DNA of 64,000 nt, from NCBI RefSeq assembly GCF_049243985.1, contig NC_135384.1, positions 11,900,501 to 11,964,500 of the forward strand, read 5' to 3'. A program made the translations under genes and the position numbers. The notes under the pieces were generated by a model. The model was not told where the DNA came from and searched no databases. It saw nothing but the letters and a program-made list of their open reading frames with translations. Source of the DNA: Paroedura picta (taxonomy: Eukaryota > Chordata > Lepidosauria > Squamata > Gekkonidae). Every line of letters starts with the position of its first letter. Within the stretch, counting starts at the first letter, position 1. Below, piece by piece: positions 1-9,442 of this stretch.

Positions 1-3000
1 GGTGAGCTCAAGGACCTCCGGGAGTTTTTGGGTAAAAATCTGGCCCGAGGTTTCATCCGGCCCGCTTCCAGTCCCATGGGAGCTCCAGTCTTGTTCGTCC
101 GGAAAAAGGATGGGTCCCGACGGCTGTGCCAGGACTACCGGGGCCTCAACGCCATCGCAGCGGGGAACGCTTACCCCCTCCCGCTGATCCCGGATTTGCT
201 GGCCCGGCTGGGCAAAGGGACTCTGTTCACTAAGCTGGACCTAAGGGAGGCGTACTACCGGGTACGCATCCGGGAGGGGGATGAGTGGAAAACAGCGTTT
301 AACTGTCAATTGGGACAATTCGAATTTAAAGTGATGCCGTTCGGTTTAAGCGGGGCACCTGGGGTTTTCATGAGTCTAATTAATGAGGTGTTGCAGGACC
401 TTCTGTTTCAGGGGGTGGTTGTTTATTTGGATGACGTCCTGATCTACAGCCAAGATCCCCAAGAGCACGTGACCCTGGTGAGGGAGGTGTTAAAGCGCCT
501 GCTGGCAAACCACCTATACGTGAAGCTGGCTAAGTGCGAATTCCACCGTCCCTCCCTGGACTATTTGGGCTACCGCATCTCAGCCCAGGGCATAGCTATG
601 GACCCCGAGAAGGTGCAGGCGGTGATGGCCTGGGAAAGGCCCCGCACCCGGAAACAGCTACAAAGCTTCCTGGGGTTTGCTAACTTTTTTAGAGGCTTCA
701 TCCCCAGATACTCCTCCGTAGTGGCTCCCCTCACGGACTTGCTAGGTACCAAGGGGAGAGGTCCTCGCGCCACGCGGCCCAGCGCAGCGCTCGGCTGGAA
801 TGAGAAATCGGAGGCAGCGTTCCTGGCCCTCAAACAAGCTTTCGCGTCTGAGCCCACGCTACTGCACGTCGACCCAACCCAGCCGATGGTGGTACAAGTC
901 GACGCCAGCGACGCAGCAGCCGGGGCGGTTCTCCTGCAGCGAGACAAGGCGGGACAGCTGAGGCCGGCGGCCTACCTCTCACGAAAATTCGCCGAAACGG
1001 AGCGGAACTGGTCTACCTGGGAGAAGGAGGCGTTTGCGATTAAGTTCGCCCTCACCGAATGGCGGCATTGGCTGGAGGAAACAGAGGAGCCGTTCGAGGT
1101 CTGGACAGATCACAAGAATCTGGAGGCGCTCCGGCAACCGCGATCCCTGAACGCCAAGCAGATGAGGTGGGCGGAGTTCTTTTCGCGGTACAATTTCAAG
1201 CTTGGTCACATCCCCGGCAAAGAGAATTTCCTCGCGGACGCCCTCTCCCGTCTGCCGCATTATGGGGAGGGGTACGCTCCCTGCACCAGGTCCGTGTTTG
1301 GTGAGGAGCAGCTGGGACGGGGGGTCGTCACTAGGCGTCGGGCCAGGGAGGAATGGGAGCCCGACCCGGCGACCGCCCCGCTCCGAGACCGCCTAGTGGC
1401 AGCCTACGGGACAGACGAGGAGCTGGCTGAGCTCCGGGACTCTTTGATTTTGGACTCCGGTCTCTGGCGGAGGGGGGAGGCTGTCTACGTCCCGGAAGGG
1501 CTACGACGGGAAGCCCTCAGCCTCTGCCACGATGCTAAGACCGCCGGGCACTTCGGTTTCGTAAAATCCTGGAAGTTGGCCCGGCGGCGGTTTTGGTGGC
1601 CCAGTCTGCGGCGGGACACAAAAGCTTACGTCAGTGGTTGTCCTGTCTGCCTGACCTGCAAGCCGGGGGTTGGCAAGCCGAAAGGTCTGCTGCACCCGCT
1701 CGAGGTCCCGACCCGGCCGTGGTCAGTGATCTCCATGGACTTTATAACAGACTTGCCTCCCAGCAAGGGGAAAACGGTGATCTGGGTGGTGGTAGATCTA
1801 TTTTCCAAACAGGCCCATTTCATTCCTTGCGCCAGTGTCCCCAGTGCTTCACAGTTGGCTCGGATGTTCCTGGATCACGTGTTCCGACTGCACGGGCTGC
1901 CGGACAAGGTGATTTCCGATCGGGGCTCACAATTCGTGTCCCGGTTTTGGCAAGCTTTCCTGCGCCTGTTAGACATCGAGCAAGGGCTGAGCTCCGCTTA
2001 CCACCCCCAGACGGACGGGCAGACCGAGCGGGTTAATCAAGTACTGGAGCAGTACTTGCGGTGTTTCGGTTCCTATCATCAAGACACCTGGGTGCCCCTG
2101 CTCCCCCTGGCCGAGTTCGCGTACAACAACGCAGACCACAGCAGCACGGAGATGTCGCCTTTTGCCGTCGTCTACGGGACAGACCTGAGACACTTCCCGG
2201 AGCTTGGAGAGGTCCCCGCCCGGGAATCGGCCGACCTTCGCGAGTGGGGGAAGCGTGCCGGGAGCTGCTGGAAGTCGCTGCAGGAGCAGCTCCACAAAGT
2301 CAAGGCAGCGCAGAAAGAGGACGCCGACCGGAAGAGACGACCAGCTGAGGAGATCCGACCGGGGGATCGAGTTTACCTTTCCACCCGGAACCTACGGTTG
2401 AATTTGCCCAGCAAGAAGCTAGGTCCTCGGTTTTTGGGGCCTTTCGACGTCTTGGCCCCGATCAACGAAGTTTCGGTCAAGCTCAAGCTCCCCAAGAACC
2501 TCCGGCACATCCATCCCGTCTTTCACGTGAGCCTTCTAAAAAAAACTCCGGACGGTGACGTTTGGCACCCCGTGTTTTCCCCGCCAGCGCCCGAGGTCCT
2601 GCCGGGGGGGGAGCACCACGAGGTGGCGGATATCCTGGACTCTAGACTCCACAGGGGGAAGTTGCAGTACCTCGTGGAATGGAAGGACTTCGCTTTGGGG
2701 GACCGGGAATGGGTCTGGGCAGCGGACGTCCTTGCGCCCCGACTCACTGAACGTTTCCACAAGCGGTATCCTGGCCGTCCCGGGGGGTTGGAGAATGGAC
2801 CTTTGGGGGGGCAGAATGTCGTGGTTCGGTCCTTGGTGGCTTGGGAACCGGACCGAACCCCGCCATCAGAGGCGCCCGCGATCACGGAGGTAGGGCATGG
2901 TGATCATAGGCAAGCCGGCAGCTGGGCACCCCACCCGATCGTTGAGGTGGCAATGGCCGCTAAAGAACCTCAATGTCCCACTCCACCTTTTGACAAGGGC

Positions 3001-3147
3001 CCGGAGATGGCCCTTTGTTCCAGGAAAATGGGCCATCAGGAACCCCGGAAAACCTCGCATATGTGCATGAGTCATGATTGTATCAGCATGTTCCCTCCGC
3101 AAGTACTGGGTGGGGCAATACAGCCTAAGGAGGTGGGTTTTGTATAA
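1..3147 (+). CDS. pol: Ty3/gypsy pol polyprotein, partial (RT, RNase H, integrase, chromodomain)
   Basis: Open in frame 1 from the first base, so the true start lies upstream of the window. The reverse transcriptase carries the YLDD active-site box (about 427-438) inside the motif VVVYLDDVLIYS. RNase H follows (about 870-1250), with LHVDPTQP and a VWTDHKNLEAL segment. Integrase has an HHCC-type zinc finger (about 1528-1665) and the catalytic core from SMDFITDLP through DRGSQF to the YHPQTDGQTERVN segment. A C-terminal chromodomain at about 2611-2790 (HEVADILDSR, YLVEWKDF, WVWAADVL) places it with the chromoviruses. The frame runs on into the LTR before stopping. Family knowledge: pol copies RNA into DNA and integrates it, and the chromodomain is thought to guide chromatin targeting. 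Confidence 0.93.
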   Translation, partial: GELKDLREFLGKNLARGFIRPASSPMGAPVLFVRKKDGSRRLCQDYRGLNAIAAGNAYPLPLIPDLLARLGKGTLFTKLDLREAYYRVRIREGDEWKTAFNCQLGQFEFKVMPFGLSGAPGVFMSLINEVLQDLLFQGVVVYLDDVLIYSQDPQEHVTLVREVLKRLLANHLYVKLAKCEFHRPSLDYLGYRISAQGIAMDPEKVQAVMAWERPRTRKQLQSFLGFANFFRGFIPRYSSVVAPLTDLLGTKGRGPRATRPSAALGWNEKSEAAFLALKQAFASEPTLLHVDPTQPMVVQVDASDAAAGAVLLQRDKAGQLRPAAYLSRKFAETERNWSTWEKEAFAIKFALTEWRHWLEETEEPFEVWTDHKNLEALRQPRSLNAKQMRWAEFFSRYNFKLGHIPGKENFLADALSRLPHYGEGYAPCTRSVFGEEQLGRGVVTRRRAREEWEPDPATAPLRDRLVAAYGTDEELAELRDSLILDSGLWRRGEAVYVPEGLRREALSLCHDAKTAGHFGFVKSWKLARRRFWWPSLRRDTKAYVSGCPVCLTCKPGVGKPKGLLHPLEVPTRPWSVISMDFITDLPPSKGKTVIWVVVDLFSKQAHFIPCASVPSASQLARMFLDHVFRLHGLPDKVISDRGSQFVSRFWQAFLRLLDIEQGLSSAYHPQTDGQTERVNQVLEQYLRCFGSYHQDTWVPLLPLAEFAYNNADHSSTEMSPFAVVYGTDLRHFPELGEVPARESADLREWGKRAGSCWKSLQEQLHKVKAAQKEDADRKRRPAEEIRPGDRVYLSTRNLRLNLPSKKLGPRFLGPFDVLAPINEVSVKLKLPKNLRHIHPVFHVSLLKKTPDGDVWHPVFSPPAPEVLPGGEHHEVADILDSRLHRGKLQYLVEWKDFALGDREWVWAADVLAPRLTERFHKRYPGRPGGLENGPLGGQNVVVRSLVAWEPDRTPPSEAPAITEVGHGDHRQAGSWAPHPIVEVAMAAKEPQCPTPPFDKGPEMALCSRKMGHQEPRKTSHMCMSHDCISMFPPQVLGGAIQPKEVGFV

Positions 3148-3311
3148 AAGGGAGCTTCCACCTGGAGTTCGGTGGAAGCTCTTACTCCATACCAGCGGAC
3201 TCCACGTTGCTGAAATAAAGCTTGTTCCTGTTGTATCGTTCACCAGGCCTGGCGTGACGTTTTCTTCAAAGGGGCACCCTGTTTTTTCAGTTAGCAAGCG
3301 GGTCCCCGACA
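2817..3311 (+). repeat. 3' LTR of the Ty3/gypsy element
   Basis: About 495 bp bounded by perfect inverted ends TGTCG (2817-2821) and CGACA (3307-3311), just after a G-rich polypurine tract. It contains a TATA box, a hairpin and an AATAAA signal, in the order expected for U3, R and U5. The 5' LTR and the upstream target-site copy are outside the window, so the duplicated target cannot be checked. Confidence 0.88.
3143..3219 (+). promoter_or_regulatory. LTR core promoter, hairpin and polyadenylation signal
   Basis: TATAAAAG lies at 3143-3150. Immediately after it is a perfect 10-bp stem (agcttccacc at 3153-3162, ggtggaagct at 3171-3180) with an 8-nt loop. AATAAA follows at 3214-3219. The hairpin would fall at or next to the transcript start; this placement is inferred from the TATA spacing. 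Confidence 0.7.
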
Positions 3312-3340
3312 CTTAACCTCCTTGGTGAAAAGCTTGAATA
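3312..3340 (+). repeat. Remnant of OR-unit 3' flank beside the LTR
   Basis: The 29 bases after the LTR (cttaacctccttggtgaaaa...) match the sequence about 190 bp downstream of the A1 and A2 OR stops (near 8656 and 16300). They then jump to the unit start at 3341. This indicates that another OR unit once lay to the left and that the gypsy element inserted into, or next to, its 3' flank. Confidence 0.6.
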
Positions 3341-4766
3341 ACGATCAGAAAATAAGGCTGATTACATGGTTTGGAAATGCTAGTAGGTAAAAGCCATTCA
3401 GAGATTCTGTGATGACTAACTAAATAATCAATACACTTTTAACAATAGCTTTAAAATGGGGGAAATTAGATTGTGTGTCTGTCAAATTTCTTAAATAACC
3501 AGTATCTGCATTGACTAACACTCATGTTGCAGTCAGGATATGTACAATTGAACATGTGATACAAACTCAGCCTTCATTCAGATACTGGCCCCAGTTTCAC
3601 TTGTAAAATGAGCACATGTTGGCTCGTCCTTACAAACAAATATGCACACATACAGGTAGGATGTACATGCACATGCATGACTGATTCGTAATAATTATAT
3701 AAGGTATTCTATAAGATCATTAGGTCTTAGAAAAGCATAAAGGAATGAGAGCCCATTCAGAAATATTAATAGGGAGAACCCTTAAAAACAATGTATGATG
3801 TAAAGGAATCACATTTTGAATTAGGCAAAATAAACTACTGGCAATTTTTTTTTTAGCTAGAATCCTTGGGAAAGAAAAAAAAAGATTTTAAAAACATTCA
3901 ACATTCTTCATCAATGGTCAAGAAATGTATCAAGCAAGAGATAGGATTGTATCATCATTTTTCCAAGGCTTCGGGGATAAAGCTAGGACTCCTCTGGGTG
4001 TGGGACCAGGACCAAAGAGGTAGCACCAAAACGAGTCACTATATTGGTGCAGCCCCTTTGTTGGGGACAAAAGGGTGAAGATCTGTATTGTTTGTGTAAT
4101 GGGTCAGAGGTACTGGGACCTTGTGAGATGGCTGGGAGGTGGGAATCCTAGTCTTGAACAGCCTCCTTATTGAAGAGATAACCAGTAGGTATGTACCTTG
4201 GAGAGGAAGAGGATGTTTCCCTGATCCCCAAAAGATGAAGATGTGATGGTGGGATACAGACCAGTACGATACGATATGACAAGCCATGATTTCCAAAACT
4301 AAATGAAACCCTAACCAAATCTGGAGCCAAAGTGGAGATGCCCAACTGCCGATAAAATTAATAAAACTCTAGTTTAATTCGCAAATACCTCTGTTTCATG
4401 TCTTTATTTCAGGAGGGATGCTGGTATGAGTAGGAAATTCTAGTCCAAATGTAGATTTCCCTACTCATAGGGAATATCCCATAGCAGGGCGTTAAGGATG
4501 GTGCAGAATGAAAAAAAGAATTATAGCTGATGTCCAGATTAAATAGATCAGTTCTCTGGCGGAAATGGCAGATTAAGAGGGCAGAGTCGAGGCTATCACA
4601 GTTTCCTCCCTCTCAAACTCCAGCTCAGACATCACAACAGATCTTCCAGAATTTGCCAGGGCAGAATTAGGAATCTCATGGAGGGGAAAGAATTGATCTT
4701 AAATACTACAGGGAAATGCCAAAGAAAAAGAAGTATTTTCCACAAGTAGGTTATTTTCAAAATAAT

Positions 4767-5033
4767 GAGAGCCAGCTTGGTGTAGTGGTTAGGAGTGTGG
4801 ACTTCTAACCTGGCAAGGGGGTTTGATTCTGCACTCACGCACATGCAGCCAGCTGGGTGACCTTGGACTCCTCATGGCTGTGATAATGCTGTTCTGACCG
4901 AGCAGTAATATCAGGGCTCTCTCAGCCTCACCCACTCCACAGGGTGTCTGTTGTGGGAAGAGGAATGGGAAGGCGACTGTAAGCCGCTTTGAGTCTCCTT
5001 CAAGTAGGGAAAAGTGGCATATAAGAACCAACT
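4767..5033 (+). repeat. tRNA-derived SINE with CTT tail
   Basis: Starts gagagccagcttggtgtagtggtta, a tRNA-like A-box region. It ends ataagaaccaactcttcttc and runs into a (CTT)n tract. Related copies lie at 12771, 18326, 38101 and 50327, and in reverse at 49671. The tRNA-like head is a pol III promoter relic, not a functional tRNA gene. Confidence 0.85.
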
Positions 5034-5121
5034 CTTCTTCTTCTTCTTCTTCTTCTTCTTCTTCTTCTTCTTCTTCTTCTTCTTCTTCTTCTTCTTCTTC
5101 TTCTTCTTCTTCTTCTTCTTC
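5034..5121 (+). repeat. (CTT)n microsatellite, SINE tail
   Basis: About 29 uninterrupted CTT copies continuing the tail of the SINE. It is followed by a second start of the SINE segment cagtaatatcagggctctc, which gives a direct repeat either side of the SINE 3' half. Units A2 and A3 have far shorter tails. Confidence 0.95.
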
Positions 5122-5158
5122 AGTAATATCAGGGCTCTCTCTACGATCCTTGACACGA

Positions 5159-5330
5159 TATTTCTATTTCTATTTCTATTTCTATTTCTATTTCTATTTC
5201 TATTTCTATTTCTATTTCTATTTCTATTTCTATTTCTATTTCTATTTCTATTTCTATTTCTATTTCTATTTCTATTTCTATTTCTATTTCTATTTCTATT
5301 TCTATTTCTATTTCTATTTCTATTTCTATT
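5159..5330 (+). repeat. (TTTCTA)n hexamer microsatellite
   Basis: About 28 copies of a 6-bp unit. At the same place unit A2 has (TTTACA)n. It runs into a retroposon-like fragment (accgccactcccagca...ggcggtttacat, about 5331-5420) that also occurs at 13005-13095 and near 19090. Long translations across this tract are repeat artefacts. Confidence 0.97.
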
Positions 5331-5420
5331 TATATACCGCCACTCCCAGCAAAGCCTGCTCATGGCGGTTTACATAAAAAAGATAAAAACAGCATAAAAC
5401 CCCCAGTACAATCGATTGAT

Positions 5421-5929
5421 GGTGGCAACAATCCACAGTCTACTTTCTCCAATGTGAACCCTCAGACCTTCTGAGCAGCCATCGCTGTTGTGCTGATAGG
5501 TGACCACAGGCACCTGGAAGGGCTACAGAAACAAGTGGTATAAAAGGGTACAAAGGAAAGGGGCCCAATCTTACTACTCTGGCCTCAGCCAAATGCTTGG
5601 TGGAAGAGCTCTATCTTGCAGGCCTTGCCTGAGGAGACCCACTCCGAGGAGACCCACTCCTCCGTTTTTGAAAACCATAAAACCTGCTTGGATCCTACTC
5701 TAGATTTTGATTTACCTTGACTAAAAAGTTCCTTTTGCAGAACACAGTTGGTCACCATATGTGGAAACATCACCTGCACATGTTTGGGCATACGCAAGAT
5801 CCTTTACCATAAGTAGTCTCATTAGTTAATTTCATAAGGTTAAAAAATATTTATTTCTCTGTTATCTAAGCGATGATTGTCATGTTCTAGCAATGTGATG
5901 TTAGGTTAACAACAATAATAACTCTATGG

Positions 5930-5973
<44 letters not shown>

Positions 5974-6610
5974 TATATATTTATTCCATAATCTTGATAT
6001 GTTTTTCAGTTAAAAACATGAATGGTAGATTAATAACAAGACACAACTAATTTCTCATATTGATTACTCTCTTTGCGTGGATTTCCTCAGCCTTTCTTGC
6101 TTCTCCCTCTGAGACTGTGTTGACGATCTGAGTGCAATTGTAATATTTCTCAAATGGGTTCATTCTATTTCCCCAGAGAAACCATGTAAATTACATCACA
6201 TAATATTATTTCAGCAGCAGTTTAATATAAAATACATCGACAACAAGAAGACATAATAAAAAGGCCCAGCAGATGAAGGAAGTATGAGTTTTGACTTCAG
6301 AATTTTGAAAATTTTTGAAAATGTTGGTGGGATAATAAGTCAGTCTTTTTGTCCTGCATAAAGACAAGGAGAAAACATGCTTGTGATGTTTCTCATGGCA
6401 ACAGTTAAGTTACAAGGATAGTGGGAGACCCAACCTTATTAATGTGGTTTCTCTGTGGAAGAATCAATTTTCAAAACAAAAGGATGTTCTTTAAAAGATG
6501 TGAGCTAACAATTGGATTACCACCTTGCCAGATGCCCCTCAAAATCACATTTTTTCTGTCTCCTACTCCTTAGGTGAAGAAGGGAGCAGTTGCAGGGAAG
6601 GTAAGATAAG
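5421..6610. other. Intergenic DNA of unit A1, no gene
   Basis: Contains a tandem doublet of gaggagacccactcc (5632-5661), a TATAAAAG string near 5538 and an (AT)n tract at 5933-5969. All of these also occur in unit A2. No coding region or RNA gene is supported. Confidence 0.6.
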
Positions 6611-6975
6611 ACTGCGGATCTGAAAAAGTACGGAAGAGAGCAACCAAGGTGCTTAATGGGTTGGAGCACCATTCCTATGAGGACAGATTGATGGCTTGCA
6701 GACTTTTCAGTCTAGAAAAAAGATGGCTAAGGGAGGTTTCGGTGGAGGTTGTTATACATAGGGTAGGGAAACTAGATAACATACTAGAGTTCAAGGGCAC
6801 CCAAAATAATCGCTGGGCCATAGGTTCAAGAAAGACAAATAGAAAGATGTCTTTATTCTATGAGTAATATTCTATGAGTAATTGCATTGTTGAATTGACT
6901 GCCAATTACATGCTCAATGGCCAAATGTATAGAGGGCTTTAAAGAGGGTTAAAGAGACTCGTGGAGGGCAGCTAT
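6611..6975 (+). repeat. CR1-like LINE 3'-region fragment
   Basis: Resembles the 3' portion of CR1-type LINEs common in reptiles: ggagcaccattcctatgaggacag, then a ttcaagaaagacaaatagaaag segment, then ttgaattgactgcc. It is degenerate and shared with unit A2 (14290-14625), so it predates the duplication. A2 lacks about 30 bp near 6775-6800. Confidence 0.65.
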
Positions 6976-7446
6976 GGGGAGTTAGGGGGACTGCCTTGCA
7001 CATATGTCATTAGGGGAGGCCAGCATTCTAAAAAAGACAGGTCCGCTTCCCTAATTTATAGTCATGGCTTCAAAAAAATTTTGGTTGGGATCCAAACAGC
7101 TACCTCTTGCATGCACAAAGACTTGAGAAACCAGATAGTACTGTTGACTTTGTGATGTACTGTGGAGCTCTGCTGTCCCCCGAAATGAACTGTTTTAAAA
7201 AGTCAAGAGAGTTTCAGTAAAATGTGTTAGTTAATAATCCTGTGCCTTTTAAAATAATGTTTCTTCTTCATTGTCCATGGTGGCTCTTGGCAGCTCTGAT
7301 CTGACCCCAGATCCATCTACATGCACAGGTACGCGTCAGAGCCTCTTTCTTTTCATTAGTGCTCCCCACTCTTTACAATGCAGTAGCTGTAGAAGGTTTC
7401 TGAGCCTTAGATAATAGTCAGTAGTAATTATCTGTAATTAATGTGA

Positions 7447-7466
7447 CCCTTTTCCTGATTGTACAG
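7447..7466 (+). promoter_or_regulatory. Candidate 3' splice acceptor before OR A1
   Basis: A pyrimidine-rich run ending in cag (cccttttcctgattgtacag) lies 74 nt before the OR start codon and is identical in unit A2 (ends 15111). ORs commonly have an upstream non-coding exon spliced to the coding exon. I could not identify the matching donor in this array. Confidence 0.45.
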
Positions 7467-7540
7467 ATCTTCCTGCCACGATGCAAACCCTGGGTGGTTG
7501 ACCTGGATTCTGCGTAACAAATACATAATTCACTGTGAAA

Positions 7541-8467
7541 ATGGAAAGAAAGAACCAGACAATTCTGGCAGAGTTCATTCTCTTGGGACTGTCGGAAGAT
7601 CCTAACATCCAACTAGTCCTTTTTGCTACAGGGCTGTTGATCTATGTGTTCACATTAGCAGGGAATCTGGCCATTATTCTTTTGATACAGACCGATCAGC
7701 ACCTCCAGGCTCCAATGTACTTCTTGCTGAGCAATCTGTCCTTTACTGAGATCTGCTACATCAGCTCCACCATGCCAAAGATGTTATGGGATCTTGTGGC
7801 AGGAAACAAGACCATCTCTTTTGCTGGCTGCGCGCTCCAAATGTATTGCTTTCTAATCACAGCAGCTACGGAATGTGTCCTACTCTTAGGCATGGCCTAT
7901 GATCGTTATGCTGCCATCTGCCACCCACTGCACTACACATTGCTCATGAGCCAGCCTATGCTCAGATGGCTCCTCGCAGTGTCATGGGCCATTGGAGGTC
8001 TTAATGCCACCGTCAACACTGCCTTTGTTTTCTCCTTGGACTTCTGTGGTCCCAATAAGATAGTGCACTTCTTCTGTGACATCCCACCTGTCTTGCATCT
8101 GTCCTGCTCTGACACTTCCTTGGCTGAACTGGTGACATTTATGATCTCTGGAAGCATCATAACAGTAACTGTCTCCTTAATTGTCCTCTCCTATGTTCTG
8201 ATTGTCTTATCAGTGCTCAAAATCAGTTCAGCTCAGGGCAGGATCAAGACATTTTCTACGTGTGCCTCCCACCTGACTGTGGTGAGTATCTTTTACAGCA
8301 CAGCCATCTTTACTTACATGCGGCCTTCCTCTGGTCGCTCCATGGAAGATGACCGTGTGATCTCTGTGATGTACACCATCATCACTCCTTTGTTGAACCC
8401 AATAATCTACAGCCTGAAGAACAAAGAAATACAGGCAGCACTATGGAAAGTTCTTGGAAAGAAATAA
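7541..8467 (+). CDS. Olfactory receptor, class II (OR10-like), copy A1
   Basis: Intact single-exon odorant receptor of 308 residues: a seven-transmembrane G-protein-coupled receptor that binds odorants at the cilia of olfactory neurons. The start is the ATG at 7541; a GTG two codons upstream is in frame but is not a credible eukaryotic start. Visible hallmarks are an N-terminal glycosylation site NQT (residues 5-7), PMYFLLSNLSF at TM2, C97 paired with the extracellular loop 2 cysteines (C169, C179, C189), MAYDRYAAICHPLHY at residues 118-132, KTFSTCASH at 236-244 and PLLNPIIYSLKN at 283-294. The length is normal. It is about 97% identical to the copy at 15186-16127. The subfamily label is by eye from motif style (CALQMYCF, the DRVISVMYTI region) and is less certain than the OR call. 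Confidence 0.96.
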   Translation: MERKNQTILAEFILLGLSEDPNIQLVLFATGLLIYVFTLAGNLAIILLIQTDQHLQAPMYFLLSNLSFTEICYISSTMPKMLWDLVAGNKTISFAGCALQMYCFLITAATECVLLLGMAYDRYAAICHPLHYTLLMSQPMLRWLLAVSWAIGGLNATVNTAFVFSLDFCGPNKIVHFFCDIPPVLHLSCSDTSLAELVTFMISGSIITVTVSLIVLSYVLIVLSVLKISSAQGRIKTFSTCASHLTVVSIFYSTAIFTYMRPSSGRSMEDDRVISVMYTIITPLLNPIIYSLKNKEIQAALWKVLGKK

Positions 8468-8829
8468 CATTGTCATTTATGAGTACACATAATTTATGGC
8501 TAAATACAAGTCTGGTACTGCCTTAAATTATGAGACAAGTATCCTCTCATTATGAAGGCCTGTCATTTATCATTTGGTTTAGGAGCTGTAGGTATGTTAC
8601 TGTACTTACTAAAGCAACCACAGTGACTGGTGTTGTACTTCCTTTGCCCCATTCTTGACCTCCTTGGCTGAAAAGTTTGAATATTCTTATGGGGATGGAA
8701 AGGAAAGGAGAAGAACCACTGGATCATTAACATGTGGTAGAATTGTTACTCTTAATCATCTATCATAATTGTTAAGTACATCCGTTTATGAAGCCCTGTC
8801 CATCAGTTACAATCAACATATGTACAATC
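8468..8829. other. 3' flank of OR A1
   Basis: Non-coding, nearly identical to 16128-16473 in unit A2. It ends at the LINE target site; the 14-bp target copy acatatgtacaatc is at 8816-8829. No gene seen. Confidence 0.6.
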
Positions 8830-9442
8830 AGAGTCGACTGAAGATGGCGCCGTAATTGCTGGACTTCTATCCAGCTCTTAAGCCATGCCGAGGGTCAGGA
8901 GCATCTGCACCTGGCAGACCTGAGCAGATACGCAAATCTGCTTGCCGGTCGCCCCAGGAACCGGGAACGGCATCCTGAGGGTCCTACAGATCTGTGGGGA
9001 GGTAGGGAGACCGAACTCTCCAGATCAACAGTGGCGTGTGCTCAAGGTCACAATGGCGCCCTTGTTGCAAACAACTCTCTAAGCTTGAAACGACCAGCTG
9101 ACCCTACATTCTTCCCAGACCATCTTTTACCAGACTGACAGGAGCTGAAGTTTACAACAGTAAGGATTGAAAGCTTTCTGGCTTTTCCTTTTCTTTTCCC
9201 ACAAGCTCTTCCCCCCCCCTCAACCAATTTACAAGTGAATTCCCTCTTTCGTCGAATGAGAGACTCCCAGCTAATTATACCCACTAACCAAACAAAGAGA
9301 GAGCTTTGAAGATTTGTTGGTGAAAGTTCAGTGGGGGAAACTGACTTGATACGGAGATCGACAAACTGATAATTTGGGATCGCTCGTGCTCCCACGAGAC
9401 CTCATGAGACTTTCTGTTTATAGTTTGTGACTGCCTAGAACT

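Larger units (their letters stand above)
1..3311 (+). mobile_element. Ty3/gypsy chromovirus LTR retroelement, 3' part
   Basis: LTR retroelement of the chromodomain-bearing Ty3/gypsy group, cut by the left edge of the window. Visible parts in order are reverse transcriptase, RNase H, integrase, chromodomain, a polypurine tract near 2801-2811 and a 3' LTR at 2817-3311. gag, protease and the 5' LTR would lie outside the window. The element is clearly more GC-rich than the AT-rich host DNA that starts at 3312. The visible coding part looks whole, which suggests a young insertion, but it cannot be dated because only one LTR is present. It sits on the left edge of an OR-bearing tandem array, and the DNA at 3312-3340 resembles 3' flanking sequence of that OR unit. 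Confidence 0.95.

Noticed and set aside
4060-4411. Possible solo LTR in each A unit (also near 12040-12390 and 17600-17950)
   Set aside because: It has an AATAAAACTC signal and a TG...CA span, but no convincing inverted ends or target duplication; left as unit-specific DNA.
4767-4840. tRNA gene
   Set aside because: tRNA-like head of a SINE repeated many times in the window, with a non-tRNA body and simple-repeat tail.
4911-5397. Long frames on both strands with RN, KK, FL or FY runs
   Set aside because: They are translations of (CTT)n and (TTTCTA)n microsatellites and have no non-repeat protein content.
5538-5545. TATAAAAG string as OR A promoter (also near 13211)
   Set aside because: It lies about 2 kb upstream within what looks like interspersed repeat DNA. 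OR promoters are usually TATA-poor and no linked donor site was found.
7535-7540. GTG as start of the array-A ORs
   Set aside because: A eukaryotic OR starts at ATG; the ATG two codons downstream (7541, 15186) begins the usual ME-x-x-NQT N-terminus.
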